Assembly (NCBI GenBank): GCA_002105175.1
Contig: MCGE01000054.1
Span: 62,001-126,000 of the forward strand
Reading direction: 5' to 3'
Length of the DNA: 64,000 bases
DNA from: Absidia repens
Taxonomy: Eukaryota; Mucoromycota; Mucoromycetes; Mucorales; Cunninghamellaceae
The notes beneath the pieces are model-generated. The model was not told where the DNA came from. It saw only the letters and a list, made by a program, of their open reading frames with translations, and ran no database searches. Below, piece by piece: positions 31,663-43,029 of this stretch. Each line of letters opens with the position of its first letter. Position 1 is the stretch's first letter. The position numbers and the translations under genes are program-made.

Positions 31663-31930
31663 ACTCACTCACTCACTGCATTCTAGGTATGTTCATCACA
31701 TTCTATTTGATTAAACTATGCGCAGATGGACTCTATACGATGACCGAATTGACCCACGTGCAATGGTCCAATGTCCGTTTTTGAGTGGTCGGCTTATCAC
31801 ATCTATTTTAGTCGATTAAAAAATGTAATCCATACCTTTCAAAATGTGTGTAAACCTGGTGACCGCAAGGACGATGTTTTACCTTGGCGCCGTGACGCTC
31901 TGACCACAAGCGATATAACCTTTATTTTGA

Positions 31931-32145
31931 ATAAAACGAAAAACAGGAAGCGAAAAAACACAACTAGGCATTATCCTTCAAAATGATGTTTATTTCTTTT
32001 ATTTTTTATAATGAGATGATGGATGGACATACTTTGTTTATATGGTTTATATCTGTTTTTTACCTTGACATGTTGATGTAATATCATTCATTCATTTTTT
32101 CTGTATATGATTCAATAAAAAAGACGTCTTACATATTCAACTACT

Positions 32146-32179
<34 letters not shown>

Positions 32180-32185
32180 ACTAGA
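31931..32185. other. intergenic stretch
   Basis: No gene. AATAAA words at 32112-32117 and a 34-base poly-T run at 32145-32178. Confidence 0.5.
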
Positions 32186-32480
32186 TCACTGCTAGGATGA
32201 TGTTGCTATGTATTGTATTTTGCCTCTTTTTCTTTTTTATACATTTCTAGGTGCTGAATCATAACACTCGGGACTCGTCATCGATGACTTTTACCCTCTC
32301 ATTCTCGTTTCTCTCTTCTCCCACCCCCTTTCATTTATAGTCTAATTATTTCTTGCTTTTTGGCCTTTTTTTTTTTTTATTCTTTGAAATAAACATTGTA
32401 CGTATCTCAATATCAAGCATTTTGAGCGTGTCTTTGATGTGATTGCGTCAAGTTTGGTTGTAGGGGTTGGTTGTTTTTTT
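32186..32480 (+). repeat. dispersed repeat R2, copy 1
   Basis: Matches 47353-47650: GATGATGTTGCTAT, then TTTCTAGGTGCTGAATCA, CGGGACTCGTCAT, and TTGAAATAAACATTGTACG. The TTTCTAG followed by an open stretch and then AATAAA suggests the 3' end of a gene or element, but the source is unknown. Both copies lie beyond the 3' end of a HET gene (HET-5 and HET-7). Confidence 0.7.
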
Positions 32481-32973
32481 TTTTTCATACAAAGATCAAA
32501 GAGGGGTACCTGCAATTCAATCTCAATTCCTGCTTTTTAAAAATGACTCGAGCTTCAATTGGCTTTTGGATTTCCTGAAAAGCGAGGGTACAATGGCAAC
32601 ATATTCATTAAGATGGCTACCAAACGATAAATGATGCCCTTCACTAGACAAAAAATAAACAATAAAATAAAATTACACACGTGCATCGGTTCATATACAG
32701 ATGCATATAAAAAATGAAGTATATTGTTTTGTTTACAGTGCAGTACTGCACAGTATGATATACTAAAAAGGAACGAACACGATAGCAAGTGCAAGCTGTA
32801 AAGAAAGCATGGGATTGTTATTGTTATTGTGTTGCCAGTCATGTAATAATGACGTGCTGTAAAACTATGCAGCAGATATATCAATGTAAAGTATATGTAA
32901 GCAAAAATGCGCCACAAAAGTGAATACTATGCATTGAAACGTTCAGCTTTAAAGTATGCACATTGCAGTGCAC

Positions 32974-33010
<37 letters not shown>

Positions 33011-33256
33011 GCTTATCCTCTCTGATTAAACTCAATATATTTGATTATCCTATACCAACTAAACCGAATGTTAATGCTATGGCACAATACATAATGGTAC
33101 AGTGACGCATGATAGATATAAATGATTGAACATTAATTATACATATCATCAAGCCAAGGTATGAAACAATAATTGGTTGCTTTCCAAGTATGTATGTAGC
33201 TATTTATTAAATCAATCACCATACAAAATATTAAGCGATACCACATCTTGGGTTTT
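32481..33256. other. HET-5 downstream flank
   Basis: No gene. From about 33005 the sequence is the conserved 3' flank shared with HET-1, 3 and 8. A poly-A tract lies at 32978-33007. Confidence 0.5.
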
Positions 33257-35575
33257 TTAGTAGATATCAAAAAAAGTAACACGAGCCTTAGCATCGCTGT
33301 CGTCGTCGATGTAGTCGCCATCGTCTCCATGGCATATCACATGATCACTCAAGTCGCAATTCGGAATGGATACAGGTGACAGAATCCATTTGTTTCTAAC
33401 AAAACATCCCATCAAAGTGAGGGACATAAATTCCCAACATCGATGTGCCCGTGAATATCCTGCAAGAAATTCGATAGAAACAATGTCAAAAGTGCGTGTA
33501 GAACCATCATCCTCATCATCAGCATAGAGGCCAAGGCGTTCAAAAATTGGCCACTTGTTGCGCTTGATGTCAGAGATTTCGTAGCGCCATATATCGTGTT
33601 TTGCCACGAAATATTCTTTCGGTTTCAGACGTAAATAGTGTTGGTGATAGTCGCCACCGTCCTCTTCATCATCATTATCATAATCATCATCATCATCATC
33701 ATCGTCATTACCCTCTTTGCTGCTATTGTTGTTGTTGGTTTGTTTGTGATGATAATAAAGCATAATGGTGGATGGATCATTTAGGTCAAAATTTGGAAAT
33801 TCTACGTCGGGACTATTGATTAGATGCGCAAATTTGGATGTCGAAGATAAAGTCGATGTTGCAAAGGTTGGTAAAACACCGCCATACTTCGCCTCCACAT
33901 CAGCAGACAAACCCAGCAGTCTTAATTTATCTTTTGTGTACATGATTTCGTAGAGTTTCAATTTCACGGATGGCATAGTGCTGATTTTCCAATGCGACAC
34001 CTCCAGTTTTCTGTGATGATATCGTGAGAATGGCAAAATACTGTAAAATCGATCCTCTAATGAATTTTAAAATAAATAAATAAAAAAGAATGTAAAATCA
34101 TATTTTTTTTTCCAAAATTAAAAAGGGGTAAGGTACGTTGTTTGTTTCAACTTACCATTTTTACTGGCTTTGGACATCAGAATGTTCTGCAGAAACGTTT
34201 GTCGACTGAGTTGACTGCTTAAAGTATAATGAAATTGAATGTACACTGGGTTGGACGATCGCGCTCTCGTCTCTCGTGTACGGTATTCGTCTTCGTAGTA
34301 ACGAACGTTCATAATGGTGTCCGAACGATCGTTAAAATCAAATTTGAAGAAGGCAAATTTTCCGCCTCCCTCCATGTCATTATACGTCTTAGGTGCATCA
34401 TAGCCAAGACCCAATTGAGAAAACCAATATTTGAGGTTGTTGTTCTTTTTGGCGATATTGAATTCACTGATCACCCACACACGCGTAGACCAATCCTTGA
34501 TGAGCCCCACCAAAAATTCCATCGATTGTCGAATACTGTTGCTTCTTTGAAGGATCTTGGATTTCCATTGAGACTTACCGAATTGACAGTATTCGTCATA
34601 TGTTTGATCGATTTGTCTATCATGAAACAAGGCTAGAGAACAAATATTTTTGTCACACTGATGTAGTTCCCCATTTGAATCCTTGCTGCTCCCTTTTATC
34701 CAAGTTTTCCAATGTTGACCACGCTCTTGATTGGCGGTGGTTTCGTAGAGGTGATCGAGGGCTAGTACAGGACAATAGAGAAAATGATATTTGTTGTATT
34801 TCATCAAACCATATGCAAAATGACTCGTGTTTTCAAGAAGCAATTGTCTTACTGCAGGAGGATCTTTTGGCACTTTGGCATCATCGAGGAATACTTCATC
34901 CAAGACGTCGAGTTGGGACACATGTCCGTGAAGAAGGTGATAAAGATACATACAGTATTTGCCGGAGCCATCGATGGTGTCGTCATTTTTGAGCGATACG
35001 CCTTTCAAGTAAGTCACATGAAGATCGGGTACTGCTAATATATATGTGGCGCGATTGTAGATATTGCTCATTTGGTGAATGGTTGCTTTTCGTTTTGCGG
35101 GGCTTTGATCCACACAGATAGCATCCACCCATACATAATCGATATGCTTCGTGTCCGATTCGATGGTCATCATTTCGCAAAGCCGATAAAAATCATTTAA
35201 ATCAAACGATGTGATAGTTGCTGTGTAACCAACGCCAGTGTCGATCAACGTCTCGTGTAATTCGCCCCAGCGGTAAGATAAAGCAACAAATTTCAAATCG
35301 TTTTCTTCGAGTGGCTTTTTAACACAGTGGATTATATTATCTTCAGCAGCCTTTTTAATGTCGACAAGAACCACTTGAAATGGCTTTCTTTGTCGTGGCT
35401 TGTTGTCTTTGAGTAATAAACCTATAAAAATAAAAATAAAAATAAAAATAAAAATAAAAAACGTCATATCAGTCATTATATGGTTGATGTAGAAAGGATA
35501 CAGTTAGCAAAATGTACGCTGTTTTTTTATATTACCTTGACCGGGTTTATCCGCTGCTTCGTCGATCGTCATCAT
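33257..35575 (-). CDS. HET-domain protein, copy HET-5
   Basis: Three exons: 35575-35536, 35421-34156 and 34056-33257, giving 701 residues, the longest in the array. Tandem ATGs at 35575 and 35572. Intron 1 is 114 nt and in the coding sense is rich in TTTTTA units; intron 2 is 99 nt. HET motifs: ALSYRWGELHE, YVWVDAICVDQSPAK, QMSNIYNRATYILAVPD (Asn replacing the usual Asp), DWSTRVWVISEFNIAKKNN. Acidic tract in exon 3: EGNDDDDDDDDYDNDDEED. The variable island after TFDIVSIEF differs completely from HET-1 (GYSRAHRCWEF). About 3.7 kb including flanks is shared with HET-1. Confidence 0.88.
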
Positions 35576-36044
35576 GTAGTTGAACGAAAAAAAAAAGAGA
35601 GAGAGAGAGAAGGAAAAGGAGGGTGACAAATGATTGACAGAATGAATGACGAAAGGCTCGGGGCACGTATATTCGGGCGACATAACAAAAAGGCTCTTCA
35701 CTGTAACACAAACGCTCAATGAGATGCCACAGCTTTGTTTCACGAATTAATGGGCGAAAGCGCAATACAGGTAACTCTTTTTTATTCCCCAACGATCGTA
35801 GTATATGTAACAGTAAGAAGCTTAAATGAATAGCAGTTTATATAATAGTGGCAGAATGTCTCGGTTCCGTTATTATGGCATACTCCCTTGATGACTTTGG
35901 TTCCTGAATTTATAAAATAACCGTCATAAGTGAACCTTAATTCTTTACAAATTTGAAATTCAAATCCCGCGCGACTTTTTTTTTTTTTTTTTTTTTTTTG
36001 CTGATTCTCTCTCCCTCTTGATCTTTTTTTCTTCCTTCACCATT
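35576..36044 (-). promoter_or_regulatory. conserved HET upstream region (HET-5)
   Basis: Same block as upstream of HET-1: GGCACGTATATTCGGGCG and CACTGTAACACAAACGC near 35660-35712. Likely promoter; the duplication extends to about 36690. Confidence 0.4.
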
Positions 36045-36245
36045 TTGGACTCCCTCAGACTATGGTGATCTTAGGTCAGTGTTAGGACCAGTTTAGAAGT
36101 GTTTTGAGATCAGGGATGGCAAGATGCATGGGGAAACCCTTTCATTTCGGTTCTAGGTCTCTACAAACATCGCTGGCTTAATTTAGTATTAGTTTATCCA
36201 TAGTTTGTCTATGCATTTGAATAAAACATGAATATATTTTACATG
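36045..36245 (-). repeat. dispersed repeat R1, copy h
   Basis: Reverse R1 (GATGCATGGGGAAACCC then TTTCATTTCGG) at the same place upstream of HET-5 as copy d upstream of HET-1. Confidence 0.8.
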
Positions 36246-36961
36246 CTCCAATGAAAAGTATGTCCCAATAGTCATTCCCAATGTTGTGCAATAGATCCCG
36301 TTTTTCCTACCACCATCTCTTTTCGATTAGTTTGACCATTCTTCAAATCTCAAGGTTAGTCTTCTCATGTTACCTCCAATAGATCATTCGTTGCGAGTGT
36401 TTGATTTTTGTTGGTGACGTGGGTCACTGCTATGAAATAATTTGATTGTTTTTACTGAGGATACCAATATTTAGGGCTCCCATAACATCGGCATGAGGCA
36501 AAATGGGGAATTGTTAGTCTATGCTTTTATATTTTTAGCGAGACGACTTCCTCAAGACTATACTAAAAATGAGTGGGGGAGAATAGCGGGCTAGTTATCT
36601 ATATAAAAGATGTTTACCATCTCATTATCTTTCATTTTAAAAAAATTGATGTCGAACGGGGCAGCTGGTTGAAGTTGCTCATTTTTGAAATCCCAGCCAA
36701 ATTTTCGTTGCGAATTTTTTTTTTTTTTTGGGTCGGGCTTCCTGTTTATGGAATGATGCATTGTAAATAAAAAAGGTATATTTTATTGAAATAATATATA
36801 AAAGGAAAATGGAATGCTACTGTATGTGTTATATAGTATGTAATATAAGTAGAAGTATCATAGGCATGTAAGTGTTGTGTGATGTAAACCGGAAATGAGA
36901 GTGGGTGGGCGTAAAAATTCATAAACATAACGTTCGTAAATAGAAGCCCGAATTTTTTGTA

Positions 36962-38060
36962 TGTGGAGTAATTCCGTTGTTCAATTAAAGCCAACGTTGT
37001 ACAGTATCGGCAACGTCGTCTGCCGCTCATCAGGTGCTGCCGAAGACGAAACATTATTCACTTTTTTCAAGTTTGACTTTGTCGATCCTGCATGCTCTGC
37101 GACGCTCGACAACAACAACAACAACAACAACGCCCTCACCAAAGCAATGGGTGAGATGGACCTTCGACAATTCCCCGTCCAACCTTGTTTACCTTCATTT
37201 ACACCATACTTTGGTTCGTCAACGCAACCAGCAAACCTTCCTGGAGATGATACTGAAATCCAAAGCCAGCAAAAATGGTAACAACGTTAGCTCCCCCCTT
37301 TATATATATATATATATATAGTACATATAATTCTAATTTTATTTTTTATATGACAGAGGATAGCTTTTATAGTATTTTGCCGTTATCTGATTATAAATAC
37401 AAACTTGTCAGCAAAAATAAAGTGGATCAATGTCATATCACTACCATGGTGTCGGTCACATTGAAACTACTTGAGTTTATGACTTCCTGGGACAAGCTGG
37501 ATCTCTTTTTATGTCGGGCAACGAACAAACGAGAAACATAGGCAAGACCCTACCAACATTTGCAATATCCACAATTACTTCAGGAACAATAGGTCAACAC
37601 CAAAATCTGGATGATGACAAGTACGGCATGCAATTTTGATAGGGCGAAAGACGCCATCGCTACGTTTCATCCGCCCACCACCATGAATGATAACAACAGG
37701 AACAACAACACTACATGTCATCATAATGGTGCTCTGTACTACCTTTATATCATACTCAAGGAATATTTTAGTAGGGTTCTGGACGAAAAGGAGTAGTCTG
37801 AACAACATTTCATGTCGCCGAATCCCGAATTTACTGAAGCGAGTTCCTATCATTAAAGAGAACACTGTTGCTACTACGGTGGCTGTTGTTTATATCGCCT
37901 TTATATCGTCAAAACATCACGAGGCAAGTTTGTATACCCAAAACATGTCATGACCACTCAATTTTTTTTAATGAGAAGCTTTGTAGAAAATAAATGGATA
38001 TTAGATCACGGTTTAAATTACCACACACCATTTCAATATAGCGACTGGACGTAGCATCTC
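36962..38060 (+). pseudogene. HET-6, truncated HET-family pseudogene on the plus strand
   Basis: The only copy in the opposite orientation. It starts inside exon 2 beyond the HET domain and keeps ETLFTFFKFDFVD, an Asn run, and, after a frameshift, HHTLVRQRNQQTFLEMILKS ending SKASKN. The second intron survives: GT at 37278 and AG at 37356, 79 nt with a (TA)n run. Exon 3 opens normally with EDSFYSILPLSDY, then TMVSVTLKLLEFM, and reaches a stop near 37540. Later pieces in other frames are LPTFAISTIT, YYLYIILKEYF and ENKWILDHG. Exon 1 and the HET domain are absent. Confidence 0.75.
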
Positions 38061-40905
38061 AATAGTGTTGACGTTCTGGGTCCTACGCATTCTATTCTTT
38101 TGAGTTCTTCATTCCTGTATTTCTATTTTGTTTTATTGGCACTATCCGTCCCACCCCCAAAGAAAAAAATGCTTATAATAGAATGGAATACAGTCTGATG
38201 GGGAGGAAGAGGATAATGAAAAGGACATATATTATCGGAAGGACCATAGTAGATAATAAACTAAAGGGGTCCAATATAGCAACGTATGCTACAAATGGAG
38301 GTAGCATGACGAGAAACTAATGGGGAGAGAGAGAGAAGGGTAGATTTAAAGGATGCTCAACACTCATCTAATATCACTATTGTAAAAAAAGACTCTAATA
38401 TAAAGTATAGGACAAGAACGATAATTTTTTATGGAAGCAAAACAAAGGGTCAACACGTTCAATCTAAATGGGTAATAGTAAAAAGGGATCTCTTGTACAA
38501 GACATGGAAATGACTAAAGCGACATTTTTTCATTGAATCTTTTTTTAAATAAAACAACATATTTTATTGAATTGTAGATACAAACTATAGACAAACTAAG
38601 ACAAAACTAAGCTAATGGAGGATCCAATAAGCTGAAACTAATGGGGGCTGTAGATCCTAGATCCAAAATGAAAGGGTTTCCCCATGCATCTTGTCATCTC
38701 TGTTCTGAAACCCCTTCTAAACTAATCCTGGCACTAATCCAAGTCCACCATAATTTCAAGGAAGTCAAACTGACGAAGAAACAATAATAAAATAAAAGGA
38801 AAGGAAAAGAAAAGAGAGAGAAGAAAAAAACGGGGGCGGCCCTCCCGTCTAAAGAAAAATCATGAGCGGCGTTCGAAATGTCACTTTTGTGTGTGTCCAG
38901 ATAAAAATAGAATGGTCTTTTTATTTGTACAAAAGGAAAGACCATGCTTTTATTAGTGTACACACAAAAAAAAAAAAAAAAAAAGGAACACCCTTCTCCT
39001 TTTGTTTCTCAATAGGTGGACGTTAATGGGTCTTCTGTATCATAGATAAACCAATAACTCGAAATCATGAATCACCCTCCTACCACTTGCTCGTAAATGT
39101 ATAAAAAAAATATTATATCAAATCACTTTTTGTCGCTCAAAGGGAGGTCAACGTGCCTGGGGTTTCTTTCAAAGCGAAACTCTACTGCCAAATTGAAATG
39201 AAAATAAAAGGACCGGAGTTGTTCCCGAATCACTCCCGAGGGTTTCTGAAAAAAAAAGAGGGGCTACTTGCATGAATTGTTTTCAAACTCAATATTTCCT
39301 TTGATTTACCAAAAAGGGTTCTGAGGGTGATGATCTTTCTTTTTTTTTTTTGTCCCACTAGTTTGCATGAAGCTACCATCGGATGAAGAATTCTGTCATG
39401 TCATGCAAATCAATCTTCTGTTGTACAGAATATGTACATTGAGTGCAAAAAAATATAAAAAAAAAATAGATATTTCGAAAAGGATCAGTGTACCCTTTGT
39501 TACCATGGACCACTTTCGCTCTTTTTTTTTTTTTTGGAATTCAACGTGCCGCAACGTCACAACAGAGTATTCAGGATTTATTTGGTCAATCATGATACTG
39601 ATTTTGGCGCATACATAGATCCGGAGGGGCGCTCACATCACAAAATGGAACGGAAGCTCTCCACTCAATTAAAAACACGACTCGACAATGGATGATTACT
39701 GATAGACATGTTACTCACATCAGACGTGCTTCATATTATTCACTATTACTTTATTATCATGTAGTTTTAGAAATTTTTTCATGTCTATAATAGAAACATA
39801 TACTATCGATTGACTAGACCTTTTATTTTGGGGGGGGACCTCTATATCAGTAGCATTTCAGATGGACGTCGGCATAAGATGCCTGAATATTCTATAATAT
39901 AGGATATGATATGTGCCATAAATATGGAAATGTTAATATCAGAAAAACATTGCTTTTCATAAAAGCTGCCATATCTCAGGTATGGTAATTAATATATATA
40001 TATATATATATTCATAAATGCAGCTATTGCAACACATTTTCTGTTAAAATGGTGCAGTACTGCGTTACTTTTTATTGTTTTTGCGTAGAAAAGGGAGAAT
40101 GATAAATGGAAGGTATAAAGGAATATCAAATAATACATCCAAAATGAAATGTTTTATTGAAGATAGAGTAAGAAATTGTATACAAAAAAAACAAAAAAAA
40201 AACCAGTGGGGTACATGTAAGTGATCTATGTCTACTGTGGACAGGGGAGAAGAATTGATCACTATTTTACACATAAACTATTTGACGGCTTTTCGGGTTT
40301 TACGTGAAGTAATCCCGAAAAAAAGAAGTTCGTCCATGTGCCAGTGGCGTAACCCCAGAGCGTTGAAGGAGGTCGCTCGAGTCCATTCAAACACCGCTTT
40401 GATCATAGAGATGATGGAAAACCCTGTTGGTTGATGACTATGGAAACTCTCCATATAGACATTTTTTGATCAATCAAAGTTATAAAAAAAAAAAGTTAAA
40501 ATTATAAGGCGAAATAGAGGGAATGAAAAGGGACGGGAAGGGTGTGAATGTGGTGTAAAAAAAAAAAAAAAAAAAATCAAATATTTTAAATTAATTGGGG
40601 GGGGTTGAGGCCTGTTACATATGCAGAGCTATAAAAAATGTTTGTGAGTTTACATTTACGTATATGATATATAGGAATCAAATATTATTCGTTTTTTTTT
40701 TTTTACCCTCTTAAATTTTATATATATATATTTTAATATGGGGTTCTTGATTATTGTCGATAGATATTCAAAGCTTTACTTGCAATTGATTTCCACCACT
40801 CTAAAATGACATCAGCTTGAGACTATTGACAAAATTGTTGAAATTAAACATATGCATATTGTATATATAATATATCATACAATGATTAAAATTTTACTTT
40901 ACTAC
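38061..40905. other. intergenic stretch, no gene recognised
   Basis: Apart from R1 copy i (38220-38780) no feature is supported. Short open frames here are on homopolymers. A plus-strand frame of 68 codons at 40228-40434 (MSTVDRGEELIT at its start) has reasonable composition but no recognised motif. (TA)n runs occur at about 39991-40011 and 40717-40732. Confidence 0.4.
38220..38780 (+). repeat. dispersed repeat R1, copy i
   Basis: CCAAAATGAAAGGGTTTCCC then CATGCATCTTGTCATCTC, preceded by the ATTTTATTGAATTG module. It lies just beyond the 3' side of the HET-6 pseudogene. Confidence 0.75.
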
Positions 40906-41459
40906 TTACCATGTCTCTTCAATAATTGCTATTATTTTCAAATTGGTAATTTCAGAAACCAGCGAGCACACATCTTGTTGAAGATGATCCGCATCGTCTT
41001 TTAGTGCTGCTTTACGGTTTTTCTCCTGTATATTATGAAAAATGGAATGGGGCGTTAGTTGTCAGTGCGATTATTTTTCACGGAATGAACACTTACTGCT
41101 GATCGCATATTATTCCAGCGCTTATATAAAGTGTCGTTGAGCAACTTTTTTCCATAGCTTTCTCCAAAGTTGATTTGCTTTATTTTGGCCGTAATTTCAT
41201 TATCTTTCTTCGGATTATTCATTTCTTCCATAATATCCGACATCACTTCGTTTTTGTTGGGTAGATTGTGCCACGTACAATCGAGATTTTCTTTGACAGG
41301 GGTTTCAAGTTTTCTTTTCCAGAGTTTACTGAGATGTTTATATAGTTCCTTTGCTGTTGTCTCAGAACATTTTATTTCCCTCTCGATGAACTTCAGAAAG
41401 TCATCTCTATGTAACCCGTAGGCTTCATCGTTGGGTGCATTCTGTTTATCTTGAGCCAT
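40906..41459 (-). CDS. small uncharacterised protein, two exons
   Basis: Exon 1 41459-41097 (121 codons) starts MAQDKQNAPNDEAYGLHRDD and ends WNNMRSA at a GTAAGT donor. A 71-nt intron ends ATACAG at 41026. Exon 2 (41025-40906) adds EKNRKAALKDDADHLQQDV, then SLVSEITNLKII, to a TAA, giving 160 residues. The protein is Lys/Asn/Glu-rich, with a C-terminal stretch that could form a short coiled coil; no signal peptide or membrane segment is seen. The stop codon overlaps a second GTAAGT (ATGGTAAGT), so a further exon is possible. It has no paralogue in the window and no recognised family. Composition and clean splice sites support a real gene. Confidence 0.6.
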
Positions 41460-43000
41460 CTATTCGAAAAAATAAAACAAAAAAATCAAAATAAAACAAG
41501 CTAGTTAATGACGGATATATATGAGAGGTAGAGGGATGCTTACCGAAATAAAATAAAATAAATAAAAATAAAAATAATGGAAGGGAAAGAAGAGCTTGGC
41601 TTGAAGGGGAGGTGATGGCATTTATATCAAGTTGCTGCGCGATGATGTAACTCGCTAGAGTCGGGGAGCACGCCCTGATTCATTGATTTAATTAATACTT
41701 ACTATCTCGAGGATGTAAATATTTTAAATCTCATGACTTTTCTAGTCTGTGTTACTGACTTGAATTTTACTTTTTGGCCAGGGCGTCCCACCAACCTTTT
41801 TTTTTTTTTTTTTTTTCCAACGGTATCTCTTACCTCCCTCTCATTTTTCATCCAAAATAGGATACATAAATAATATATCATGGTATTTCTCGGTTTTGTC
41901 TTTTATTAATATTAACTATATATATATAGTATTATATGACATCAAACTTGTACATGTTTTGGGAGAACGTAAAAGAATAAAAACAGTGTTACAGACTGCG
42001 TTGGAGGATTTTTTTTATTTCGGTTTCGTTCTTCAATTTGGGTTTGTCCTACATGATTAATGCTAATGAGTGATGTAAATATGGGCGTTTATTTACGACG
42101 GTTATCATATATGTCAAAAAAAATAAGAAGATCGGATGCTGTATCTAATGTTGACCAAACGTATCATATTAAACGCCCGCAGCTACCAATCCAAAGAAGA
42201 TGGTGTCCAAACGAAAAAAAAAAAAAATAGGTAACGTAGTAGCCAAGTATTCATCCCTCTTTTCATCCTTGATGAGGTCTATCCCGCAACAAGTTAAAAT
42301 AAATCATATAATAGCAGGATGGCTTTATATTTATGAGAGCTGCCCCCCCCCTCTGCCCTTCTCACACTATGCATTGTGTTTGTAACAAACACGGAAAAGA
42401 CGGGGCGTTAATCATTTATCCCCATCAATCTAATAACATATCTATTTTGTTTTTGTATATTACTTTTGTTCGTGCAGAGGTTTGGCGTGTAAAAAAATAA
42501 ATAAAAATAAATAAATAAAAGGGACGCTAAGATAAGGAAAGATAAATGGGATATGTTTATTGGGATTAAGTGTAATATGTATATATATATATATTGAAAT
42601 CACGTCAACTAAACTAATATGAATGGGGAGATTTCCATCGGGACAGTCAGTAAGAATAACATGGAGATTCCAAGTACAAGATAACTGTGCAATCAGTCCA
42701 AAGTCACACCTTGAAAATGGTCCACAACGTTATGCATAAACGTTTGTCGATTTGCATCCTAGTCCTGACTTTCCAAAAGATGTGTCCCTGAGGGGAAATA
42801 TAAACTAAGTGTCAGTAAGTGATCATCTAATATCCTTGGGTAAAAAAAAAAAAAGCTTTGTCTCTAACTAAATGCAGTAGATCAATACAATTTACCTTCA
42901 CAAGTACAATAACCACGTGCCCGCCGCATTCTTATATAGTTGATTTGAGATTTCTTGCCTACAGTGAGTGTTGCATGCCTGGTACAATATATAATATATA
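41460..43000. other. intergenic stretch, no gene recognised
   Basis: AT-rich with a (TAAAA)n-like run at 41545-41577, a poly-T run at 41799-41817 and TA runs at 41920-41928 and 42580-42594. Nothing coding is supported. Confidence 0.4.
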
Positions 43001-43029
43001 AAGTACTAGTAAGCCATGGCCGGGGGTGT

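Larger units (their letters stand above)
29156..31925 (+). pseudogene. decayed U-family gene, copy B
   Basis: Better preserved paralogue of 1130-3490. Readable pieces: REKLAI-like RQKLAILANDSVAAM to a GTAAGT donor near 29409; EITLDDAKSIFNGV from 29473; DLDDIDKILKGILDDVMKTS near 29683-29778; then, after an acceptor near 29851, one open stretch of about 160 codons to 30329 that is Ser/Thr-rich and ends ISGRFYEL. A solo LTR interrupts there. The frame resumes after it as QQYLVDFSQASNLAVES, so the coding sequence was continuous before insertion. Later pieces are DWIVSTFVEELVRRKK, GEVKRT, a TGA just before MATLAIHVIG, and DGLYTMTELTHV after an intron with a 49-base A tract. Stops and frame changes make an intact product unlikely. 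Function unknown. Confidence 0.6.
28046..31930 (+). repeat. segmental duplication, copy B
   Basis: Same-orientation partner of 1-3490. It starts with GTTATATTTAATGG, contains R1, a transposon end, the U-family gene and a full solo LTR, and diverges from copy A near 31930. It is the better preserved copy. Confidence 0.85.

Noticed and set aside
40228..40434. 68-codon plus-strand frame
   Set aside because: Plausible composition but no homology within the window, no recognised motif and no splice or promoter support; left as part of an intergenic note.
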